Positions 55,676 through 61,719 of a stretch of 64,000 nt of DNA are shown here, in pieces (position 1 is the stretch's first letter; each line of letters opens with the position of its first letter). Below the pieces are notes generated by a model, which was given only the letters and a program-made list of their open reading frames with translations, was not told where the DNA came from and made no database searches. This DNA is from Scrofimicrobium sp. R131 (GTDB taxonomy: Bacteria; Actinomycetota; Actinomycetes; Actinomycetales; Actinomycetaceae): the NCBI RefSeq assembly GCF_040256745.1, contig NZ_CP138335.1:2046001-2110000 (forward strand), in the 5' to 3' direction. The position numbers and the translations under genes are program-made.

Positions 55676-56296
55676 ATGCCAGTGTATGTCCTGCCTGAGC
55701 TGCCCTATTCCTACGATGCGCTCGAGCCCTACATCTCCGCTGAGATCATGGAGCTGCACCACTCGAAGCACCACCAGGCCTACGTCGACGGAGCCAACGC
55801 TGCCCTCGCCGCCCTGGCCGCCGCTCGTGAAGCGGGCGATCAGGCCGCCATTAACCTGCACGAGAAGAACCTGGCCTTCCACCTGGGCGGCCACTCCAAC
55901 CACTCCGTGTTCTGGAAGAACATGACCCCCAACGCCAAGCCGGGACCGGAAGGCGCCCTGAAGGAGGCAATCGACGCCAGCTTCGGTTCGCTCGACGCCT
56001 TCAAGAAGCAGTTCGGCGCTGCCGCCCTGGGCCTGCAGGGCTCGGGCTGGGGGGTCCTCGCCTACGACACCATCAGTGGGGGATTGGTCACGTTCCAGCT
56101 CTACGATCAGCAGGGCAACGTTCCGGTTGGCACCGTGCCCCTCCTGATGCTGGACATGTGGGAGCACGCCTTCTACCTGGACTACAAGAACGTCAAGGCG
56201 AAGTACGTTGAAGCTTGGTGGAACGTCGTCAACTGGGACGACGTTGCAGAGCGCTACCAGCGCGCCAAGGAGGGCTTCGGGTCGCTCCTCGTCTAG
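55676..56296 (+). CDS. sodA: Superoxide dismutase (Fe/Mn type)
   Basis: 206 residues. The N-terminal YVLPELPYSYDALEPYISAEIMELHHSKHHQAYVDG gives the first metal His and the family signature. NHSVFWKNM holds the second His, and DMWEHAFYLDYKNVKAKY (the DxWEHAYY signature) supplies Asp and His ligands. The manganese form is likely, because Gly/Gln positions in GAAALGLQGSGWG follow the Mn-type pattern, but this is not decisive. It converts superoxide to hydrogen peroxide in the cytosol. A long hairpin lies between its stop and tRNA-Ser. Confidence 0.96.
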   Translation: MPVYVLPELPYSYDALEPYISAEIMELHHSKHHQAYVDGANAALAALAAAREAGDQAAINLHEKNLAFHLGGHSNHSVFWKNMTPNAKPGPEGALKEAIDASFGSLDAFKKQFGAAALGLQGSGWGVLAYDTISGGLVTFQLYDQQGNVPVGTVPLLMLDMWEHAFYLDYKNVKAKYVEAWWNVVNWDDVAERYQRAKEGFGSLLV

Positions 56297-56326
56297 AGCA
56301 CCCGCAGTCATTAACCTTCCGCGCGC

Positions 56327-56379
56327 CCGCCCAGTTACCCCCGCCTGAGTCAGTTCTCACTTTGGGGGTAGCTGGGCGG
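56327..56379 (+). terminator. Long hairpin after sodA
   Basis: Arms 56327-56342 (CCGCCCAGTTACCCCC) and 56364-56379 pair over 16 bases with one G-U wobble. The 21-base loop contains a small inner TGAG/CTCA stem. No T-run follows, so termination would be hairpin-only, or it may be an mRNA 3' stabiliser. Confidence 0.5.
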
Positions 56380-56384
56380 ACGTG

Positions 56385-56390
56385 TAACAT
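56385..56390 (+). promoter_or_regulatory. -10 element of tRNA-Ser
   Basis: TAACAT lies 9 bases before the first base of the tRNA. It fits the window's TANNNT pattern. Confidence 0.45.
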
Positions 56391-56399
56391 ATCAGCGTT

Positions 56400-56485
56400 G
56401 GTAGCGTGTCCGAGCGGCCGAAGGTGCAGCACTCGAAATGCTGTGTGGTTAATAGCCACCGTGGGTTCAAATCCCACCGCTACCG
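56400..56485 (+). tRNA. tRNA-Ser (anticodon CGA)
   Basis: An 86-base type II tRNA with acceptor stem GGUAGCG/CGCUACC, anticodon stem-loop CAGCA-CUCGAAA-UGCUG (anticodon CGA, reading UCG), a long variable arm (GUGGUUAAUAGCCAC) and T-arm GUGGGUUCAAAUCCCAC. The CCA end is encoded at 56486-56488. Confidence 0.95.
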
Positions 56486-56515
56486 CCAGAAACCGCGACA
56501 GATCGCGGAAAGGTC

Positions 56516-56558
56516 GAAAGGCCCGATCGGTTCTTTACCCGAGCCAATCGGGCCTTTC
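56516..56558 (+). terminator. Terminator of tRNA-Ser
   Basis: Perfect 12-bp arms GAAAGGCCCGAT (56516-56527) and ATCGGGCCTTTC (56547-56558) with a 19-base loop. A smaller hairpin CCGCGA/TCGCGG lies just before it. Confidence 0.75.
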
Positions 56559-56583
56559 CCCTACCCGGAGGGAACCGAATCCA

Positions 56584-57186
56584 ATGGCGGGGAAAATCGA
56601 CTTCAAACGGGACCTGGATAGCTACCGGGCTAGCCGAGGCAAATTTCGCCTAGTGACCGTCCCCCCAATGCGGTACCTGCGACTCGACGGACACGGCGAC
56701 CCGAACACATCGCCGCTGTTCCAGGCCAGCCTGGAGACGCTCTACCCCGTTTCGTATCAGCTGAAGTTTGCCAGCAAGCAGGCCGGGCGCGACTACGTCA
56801 TTCCCCCGCTGGAGGGCCTCTGGTGGGCGGAGGATCCCGGCGTCTTTGCCCAGACTGATGACCGGTCCCAGTGGCAGTGGTCGCTGCTGCACCTGGTGCC
56901 CGAGTGGATTAGCGAGGACGAGGCGATGGCGGCCGCCGGCGCCACGGACGGCCCGCGCCGGGAAGAGCTCCGGGTGGATGAGTTGGACGAGGGCAGTTGC
57001 GTGCAGATTCTGCACGTGGGCCCGTTCTCAGCAGAGGGAGAGGTGCTGCGCCGCCTGCACCAGGAGTACCTGCCGGCGCACGGCCTGCGGCCGACCGGCA
57101 TTCACCACGAGATCTACCTGAGCGACTTTCGGCGCACGGCACCCGAGCGCCTGCGGACCGTGTTGCGCCAGCCGGTGGAGGCCTAG
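56584..57186 (+). CDS. GyrI-like small-molecule-binding domain protein
   Basis: 200 residues. FRLVTVPPMRYLRLDGHGDPN, YVIPPLEGLWW and CVQILHVGPFSAEGEVLRRLHQEYLPAHGLRPTGIHHEIYLSDFRRTAPERLRTVLRQPV match the stand-alone GyrI-like (SHS2) family. Members bind small ligands, and some hydrolyse cyclopropanoid compounds. No HTH domain is attached, and the ligand is unknown. GGAGGGA lies about 10 bases before the ATG. It stands alone between tRNA-Ser and a gene-free stretch. Confidence 0.85.
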   Translation: MAGKIDFKRDLDSYRASRGKFRLVTVPPMRYLRLDGHGDPNTSPLFQASLETLYPVSYQLKFASKQAGRDYVIPPLEGLWWAEDPGVFAQTDDRSQWQWSLLHLVPEWISEDEAMAAAGATDGPRREELRVDELDEGSCVQILHVGPFSAEGEVLRRLHQEYLPAHGLRPTGIHHEIYLSDFRRTAPERLRTVLRQPVEA

Positions 57187-57898
57187 CCCCCGCGACTCCA
57201 AGTCGGACTTTGGCACCGCTCGGGCCGGTCGGGCCACAGCTCCCGGCCGGTTTGGGCTCCATTCTGACGGGATGACCGGGCGACAAAACAACCGGGTTGA
57301 AGACGACTGTTTATTTCGTCGATAAAGCCGGTCAGCCGACCCTTCGACGGGTCGGTCCCGCCCGCAATGTGCTGGAGAGGAAAACGCTCACCTCGGCGAG
57401 CGTCGAGTCCCTGACCTGGACGAAGCTTCCGTGTTAGTCCCCTGAAGAGTCTGTTTGAACCCTCCACTTCCCGCCTCCAGAACACTGAATGTGCCCCTTC
57501 ACGGGCGCAACCGAGTCGATCAGCATAAGTGCAGACGCGCGGATAATTGCCCACTTTTTTCGGTGACATTCAGCCACGATTCGAGTCCCGCCCGGGCTCA
57601 CTCGGCGAAGCGCGCTGGATGCAGCTAACCTGGAAGGGCTTGGAACCGGACCGGTGCAACCATTCCGGCGCCTGGAGTTGGAACGGTATGACTGGCGTTC
57701 ACCGCGACGGGGTCTGCACTATTTCTGACCCGGAGGTTCCATGCACCAACCTGACGTCTCGGAGTGAGCCACTTGTTACACTTTGGTCCAACTGTTTCAA
57801 TGCTTGGCCAAACCCGATAATGTTGTGTATGAGTCATACGTGAGCGGGATTGTGCTACCTACGATACGATCACGATGCAGACCGATGGAGGAAAGTAG
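57187..57898. other. 712-bp region without a convincing gene, upstream of the MarR regulator
   Basis: Open frames of 70-130 codons occur on both strands, but none shows a known family or consistent actinobacterial codon bias. I see no tRNA, RNase P, SRP or tmRNA signature. It contains a hairpin CCGACCC-loop-GGGTCGG near 57337-57356, a TTGGCCAA palindrome at 57804-57811, a GATAAT-like -10 near 57817 and the GTATGA palindrome at 57827-57839. The last 100 bases are clearly a promoter region. The rest may hold an undetected small RNA or decayed sequence. Confidence 0.4.
57827..57839. promoter_or_regulatory. GTATGA-G-TCATAC operator candidate for the MarR gene
   Basis: A perfect 6+1+6 palindrome lies about 60 bases before the MarR start and just after a GATAAT hexamer. 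MarR regulators commonly bind such short inverted repeats in their own promoters, so autoregulation is likely. Confidence 0.5.
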
Positions 57899-58357
57899 AT
57901 GAGCCCGGAAGAAACCCCCACCCCCTCGCTGGGGACCAAGCTGACGGAACACATGATCCGTTTCGACTGGCAGCGACACATGGCCGCCCAGGACGCACCC
58001 CTCGGTGCGGCTGCCCTGCGCCTCATGTGGTTGCTGTCCGACGGCCAACCCCGCACTCTGCGGGAAATCTCCGAGGAACTTCACCTGGAACAGTCCACTG
58101 TCAACCGACAGGTGAACGCTTCGATCCGCGCGGGTAACCTGGCCCGGATCAACGACCCGAACCGCGCGGCCCAGTTGCTGATCCCCACCGAGGAGGGACG
58201 CCGCCGGTTCAAGATGAGCACCGAGCGCGTGGTGCGACCCTACGACCGCGCCCTCGAAAAGATGGGACCGGAAGCCGCCCACAAGTTCCTGGAGCTAATT
58301 GAGCAGTTCACGACGGCCTACTCAGACGTGAACCTCGAGCCCACCTCAGAGGCTTAA
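57899..58357 (+). CDS. MarR-family transcriptional regulator
   Basis: 152 residues. LRLMWLLSDGQPRTLREISEELHLEQSTVNRQVNASIRAGNLARINDPNRAAQLLIPTEEGRRRF is a winged-helix domain with the recognition helix EQSTVNRQVNASI and a wing at NDPNRAAQ. The flanking helices for dimerisation are present. GGAGG precedes the ATG. The target genes are unknown. A candidate autoregulatory palindrome lies in its promoter. Confidence 0.9.
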   Translation: MSPEETPTPSLGTKLTEHMIRFDWQRHMAAQDAPLGAAALRLMWLLSDGQPRTLREISEELHLEQSTVNRQVNASIRAGNLARINDPNRAAQLLIPTEEGRRRFKMSTERVVRPYDRALEKMGPEAAHKFLELIEQFTTAYSDVNLEPTSEA

Positions 58358-58458
58358 AGCGCAGGTCAGAGCGTCAAAGTACCCACATTTGTCGGTATGG
58401 TCAGCCCGAAGCTCCGTGCCAAGCTGAGGTCAGCAAGGCCGGACTTCGGGAGGTGAGC

Positions 58459-58662
58459 ATGACCGGACAGACCACGATGGAGGACGCCGCCCAGTTGCGG
58501 CGGGAGAACCAGCGCGCCAAGCATCGCCAGCGTCTGCTGCGCACGCTGATGCGCCCGCGCCTCGACGAGAGCAAACTGGTCCTCGCCGCTGCGGCCCCCA
58601 CGGTGCTGGAATTCAGGACTGGGCTGGAATTCGGGGCTGAGCCGGGAACCCCCGCTCGCTAG
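58459..58662 (+). CDS. Small hypothetical protein (67 residues)
   Basis: A short ORF beginning at ATG 58459, with GGGAGGTGAGC giving a well-placed ribosome-binding site, and TATGGT about 65 bases upstream as a possible -10. The middle part (QLRRENQRAKHRQRLLRTLMRPRL) is basic and probably helical, and the tail has a short duplicated unit (LEFRTG-LEFGAE). No family recognised. Its TAG shares CTAG with the stop of the response regulator on the other strand, an arrangement seen at two other well-supported gene ends here. That slightly supports it being real. Confidence 0.5.
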   Translation: MTGQTTMEDAAQLRRENQRAKHRQRLLRTLMRPRLDESKLVLAAAAPTVLEFRTGLEFGAEPGTPAR

Positions 58663-59312
58663 GCGGAGTACCCGGCCCGCAGGGCCCGGACTGCCAGCTG
58701 GGAGCGGGAAGCGCACCCGGTGGCCGCCAGAATCTCCGAGACGTAACCGCGGACCGTCGCCTCACTCAACCCCAGACGCTGGGCAATCTCCCGGTTTGGG
58801 CACGCCTCAATCAGGTACTCCACCAGCGCTCCCAGGCGCGGCGGCAACTCGGACAGCGTCCGGGCGAACTCCTCATCCACCTCGGTGCTGGCGAAGTAGG
58901 CCTCGGCCAGCATCGCCGTGGGCCGCGGGCCCATCACCACCGCCCCCGCCGCCGCCTCGCGCGCCAGGGCGCAGATCCGATCAACCTCCAGATCCTTGGT
59001 CAAGAAGCCCTTCGCCCCGGCTGCAATCGCCTGTTTCAACGACTCGTCGTGCTCGAAGGCGGTCAGCATCACCACGGTCACCTCCGGGTGACGCTCACCA
59101 ATCTGGCGGGCGGCACTGATCCCATCCACCCCGGGCATGTCCACATCCAGCAGGGCCACATCCACCTCGGAGCGTTCCAGCACGCTCAGGGCCGAAGCTC
59201 CGTTGGGGACGACCGCCACCAAATCCACGTCGGCGCGCTCGGTCAGCAGAGCCTGCAACCCCTGCCGGTAGATTGGGTCGTCGTCCGCTAACAGCACTCG
59301 CAACACATTCAC
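58659..59312 (-). CDS. Response regulator, NarL/LuxR family
   Basis: 217 residues from the GTG at 59312, which overlaps the kinase stop. The receiver domain has the acidic pocket LLADDD at the N-terminus, the phospho-acceptor Asp56 in VDVALLDVDMPGVDG, Thr/Ala in MLTAFEHD and Lys in KGFLTKD. The LuxR-type HTH has NREIAQRLGLSEATVRGYVSEILAATGCASRSQLAVRAL. It is the output protein of the two-component pair with the kinase next door. Its regulon is unknown, and the operon's own promoter is a natural first candidate. Confidence 0.93.
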   Translation of the reverse strand: MNVLRVLLADDDPIYRQGLQALLTERADVDLVAVVPNGASALSVLERSEVDVALLDVDMPGVDGISAARQIGERHPEVTVVMLTAFEHDESLKQAIAAGAKGFLTKDLEVDRICALAREAAAGAVVMGPRPTAMLAEAYFASTEVDEEFARTLSELPPRLGALVEYLIEACPNREIAQRLGLSEATVRGYVSEILAATGCASRSQLAVRALRAGYSA

Positions 59313-60472
59313 TCCGGGTCCACCCCCACCCCGGCCGGCACGGTCACCGACAGCACCCACCGACCGCCGGAGCGGCCAAAGTCGATTGAGCCGGCCACGT
59401 CACTGACCCGGGAGGCCAGGTTGGCCAGCCCGAAGCCGCCACTGAGCTCGGCCGGGCGCGGGTCGAGGCGTTGGGCCGCGGGCACGTCACTGACGATGGT
59501 CAGCGCCACCGCCCGGTCGGGCAGCCCCTCTAGCAGCAGGTTGGCACTGGATCCAGGCTGGGCATATTTCAAGATGTTGCTGGTCCCTTCGCGAATGGCC
59601 AGGGCCAGCAGGGAACGTTGGCGCTGCGTCAGCTGCTGGTCCAGCTCTGCCGGCAGCTCAGAGTTCAAGCTCACCTCACACACCTGGAGCATGACCCGGC
59701 AGGTGTGGATCACCTCGGCCAGGGACACGTTTGGATCGGAGGAACGCAACCCCCCGATCAGCGCCCGCACCCGGCGCAGCGATGCCCGGGCGGACGAGTT
59801 GATCGTCTGCAACTGGTCCCCCAGCGCGTGATCGGTGCAGCGCGCCAGCGCCACGTCACTGGTAACGATGATCCCCGACAGGTCCCGCGCCACCGTGTCG
59901 TGCAGGCTGGCGGCAATGTCTTGACGCACCGAACGTTCCGCATCGATCACTTCCTGGCGGGCCACCTCGATTCGCGAGTGCATCGCGCGCATCCGCCGGT
60001 CCAGCACCTGGATCCCAAACCCCAGGCCCACCGCCCCGGCCAAGCCAATGGCAATGCCAACCAGGTCCGCGCTGATGGTGGAGGAACGCAGCAGCACCGC
60101 GCCGTCGACCGCGAGGAACGCAACTGCCGCCTGCCAGTACCAGCGCCTGGAAATCCAGTCCGCCAGGATGGCGTACAGGCCCATCACCGGAAAGAGCAGT
60201 ACCCCTTCGCTGGGCGCCATGATCGTGTCGGCCACCACCAGCACGCAGAACGCGCTGCCAGCCCCGGCCGGAAACCAGGCCATCAGGGCGATCAGGACGG
60301 CGGCCAGGATCGACCACATCATCTGCCACCGGTCGGCAGCGATTGACGCCTCGTTGGCGGTGGCCTCCAGCAGCAACACCACCGCGGCGAAGGCAACGAA
60401 CACGGCCATCCGCCCCCCGCTCGGAGGGACACTGCCCCCGGTGATCAACGGAGTGTGGCGGCGTTTTCTCAC
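59309..60472 (-). CDS. Sensor histidine kinase, NarL/DesK type (HisKA_3)
   Basis: 387 residues from the GTG at 60472. Five or six hydrophobic segments occupy residues 20-160. The phosphorylated His191 is in RQDIAASLHDTVARDLSGI, which is the HisKA_3 dimerisation signature. The HATPase part has an N-box in LALAIREGTSNILKYAQ and G-box GGFGLANLASRV. The frame is open 186 bases further upstream, but there it is only the shadow of the peptide gene. The kinase start lies two bases after that gene's stop (TAACGGTG) with no clear ribosome-binding site, so translation is probably coupled to the peptide. It has no large external sensor domain, as in kinases that sense peptides or membrane-active agents. 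Confidence 0.88.
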   Translation of the reverse strand: MRKRRHTPLITGGSVPPSGGRMAVFVAFAAVVLLLEATANEASIAADRWQMMWSILAAVLIALMAWFPAGAGSAFCVLVVADTIMAPSEGVLLFPVMGLYAILADWISRRWYWQAAVAFLAVDGAVLLRSSTISADLVGIAIGLAGAVGLGFGIQVLDRRMRAMHSRIEVARQEVIDAERSVRQDIAASLHDTVARDLSGIIVTSDVALARCTDHALGDQLQTINSSARASLRRVRALIGGLRSSDPNVSLAEVIHTCRVMLQVCEVSLNSELPAELDQQLTQRQRSLLALAIREGTSNILKYAQPGSSANLLLEGLPDRAVALTIVSDVPAAQRLDPRPAELSGGFGLANLASRVSDVAGSIDFGRSGGRWVLSVTVPAGVGVDPE

Positions 60473-60474
60473 CG

Positions 60475-60645
60475 TTAGCAGTAGGGCCAGCTGGGGAAGA
60501 CGACGCAGAACCAGGTCGCCCGGGGGATGATGATGCTGGCGCCAACCCGAGGGGCTGACTGCGCGGGCGCGACCGCCTGGACAGGCACGGCTACCGCCAG
60601 CGTGAATCCGAGGGCGCACGCGACGGTCAACAATCGTTTTTTCAT
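60475..60645 (-). CDS. 56-residue secreted aromatic di-cysteine peptide upstream of the kinase
   Basis: ATG at 60645 with GAGGA 7 bases upstream; TAA two bases before the kinase start. About 84% of third codon positions are G or C, as in real genes here. Residues 1-24 form a signal peptide: a basic start (MKKR), a hydrophobic core and a cleavage site after VQA (23-24). The predicted mature peptide is about 32 residues, first Pro/Ala/Ser-rich, then SIIIP, and finally WFCVVFPSWPYC. Cys47 and the C-terminal Cys56 could close a ring of ten residues with four aromatic residues at Phe50, Trp53, Tyr55 and just outside at Trp45. No known bacteriocin or pheromone family is recognised. Position suggests a secreted signal or a kinase ligand, but no export or maturation enzyme lies nearby. 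Confidence 0.75.
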   Translation of the reverse strand: MKKRLLTVACALGFTLAVAVPVQAVAPAQSAPRVGASIIIPRATWFCVVFPSWPYC

Positions 60646-60699
60646 CGTAGTTCCTCACTGAAACTGGACGGGTCGCCTCTCATTTTGCCCTTTTTTCAC

Positions 60700-60763
60700 T
60701 CGGAGCGGTACAGACAAATGTTGGGATCGCCTCCGCCAGCCCAAAATCGACCTGTCGGAGCGG
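60700..60763. repeat. Two direct repeats TCGGAGCGG in the divergent control region
   Basis: TCGGAGCGG occurs at 60700-60708 and again at 60755-60763, 55 bases apart (about five helical turns). The region separates the peptide-kinase-regulator operon from the DUF3097 gene. Same-face direct repeats are what a dimeric response regulator would bind, though two 9-mers in GC-rich DNA may also be chance. Confidence 0.4.
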
Positions 60764-60780
60764 GCCACTAAACTGGCCCC
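60764..60780 (+). promoter_or_regulatory. Leaderless promoter of the DUF3097 gene
   Basis: TAAACT (60769-60774) lies 6 bases before the ATG. It is flanked by the inverted repeat GGGCCA (60762-60767)/TGGCCC (60774-60779), which overlaps the -10. Confidence 0.55.
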
Positions 60781-61629
60781 ATGATTGACCCCTACGGGCC
60801 AGATGTTCTGCGCCAAGACCCACACGCTCGTCCCGCAACCCGGGAGGTGCCAGTCGAAGTCGGTATGGTGCTTGAGGACCCCTCCACCGGTTTTGTCGGG
60901 GCGGTGACCCACGTGGAGAAATCCGGCGGCATGCACCTGGTGGAGTTGGAGGACCGCTACGGAAACCGGCGCGGCTTCCCCCTCGGGCCGGGTTTCTGGC
61001 TCGACGGCCAACCAATTGTGGCCCTGCCGCCTCGTCCCACCCACCGTCGGGGCCCCGGCCAAACTAACTCGGGCTCCCGGTTGCCGGCCGAGCGCCGGGC
61101 CCGGGTGGCCAAGCAGAGCCGCCTCTGGGTCGAGGGCCGCCACGATGCGGAACTGATCCAGCACGTCTGGGGGGTCGACCTGGCCCAGGAGGGGGTCGCG
61201 GTCGAGCTGCTGGACGGGGCCGACCACCTGGAAGAGGTGCTGGAAGTTTTCGGCCCCACCGACTCGGCCCGGGCCGGCGTCCTGCTGGACCACCTGGTCC
61301 CGGGGTCAAAGGAAACCAGGATTGCCGACTCGGTTCGCCGGCGCTGGGGTCCGACCGTGCTGGTCCTCGGTCACCCGTTCGTGGACATCTGGCAGGCGAT
61401 CAAGCCGACCCGGGTGGGCCTCGATGAGTGGCCCACCATTCCCCGGTCGGTCGACATCAAGGTGGGGACCCTCACCCACCTGGGACTGCCCGCGGCCAAC
61501 CAGGCAGACATTGCCGAGGGGTGGCAGTTCCTGCTCTCCCGGGTGCGGACCTACCGCGACCTGGAGGTGGACCTGCTCCGCCCGGTTGAACAGCTGATCG
61601 ACTTCGTGACTGAACCGGGCACGCTATGA
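60781..61629 (+). CDS. DUF3097 domain protein
   Basis: 282 residues of an actinobacterial family named DUF3097. The N-terminal part contains a small beta domain (VEVGMVLEDPSTGFVGAVTHVEKSGGMHLVELEDRYGNRRGFPLGPGFWLDG). The second half looks Toprim-like: LWVEGRHDAELIQHVWG with a conserved Glu, and VLLDHLVPGSKE with a conserved Asp. The function is unknown, and a nucleic-acid-related role is only inferred from the Toprim likeness. The leaderless promoter directly precedes it. Confidence 0.88.
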   Translation: MIDPYGPDVLRQDPHARPATREVPVEVGMVLEDPSTGFVGAVTHVEKSGGMHLVELEDRYGNRRGFPLGPGFWLDGQPIVALPPRPTHRRGPGQTNSGSRLPAERRARVAKQSRLWVEGRHDAELIQHVWGVDLAQEGVAVELLDGADHLEEVLEVFGPTDSARAGVLLDHLVPGSKETRIADSVRRRWGPTVLVLGHPFVDIWQAIKPTRVGLDEWPTIPRSVDIKVGTLTHLGLPAANQADIAEGWQFLLSRVRTYRDLEVDLLRPVEQLIDFVTEPGTL

Positions 61630-61719
61630 GCACTTTCACGCCCAAAAGCCCAACGGTCCCAGTGGTTTGCGGCCCGGGAGGACTACGCTAGTTGGCGCTG
61701 CCCGACTAGAAGGAGCCTC

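Noticed and set aside
57183-57569. Minus-strand frame of 128 codons downstream of the GyrI-like gene
   Set aside because: No recognisable domain, mixed codon use and no convincing ribosome-binding site.
57580-57620. Possible tRNA T-arm (GATTCGAGTCCCGC) in the gene-free region
   Set aside because: The flanking bases do not form a T-stem, and no acceptor or anticodon stem fits around it.
60473-60658. Long N-terminal extension of the histidine kinase frame up to an ATG at 60658
   Set aside because: This part overlaps the well-supported peptide gene in another frame, is His/Pro/Arg-rich and has no family match. The kinase more simply starts at GTG 60472.
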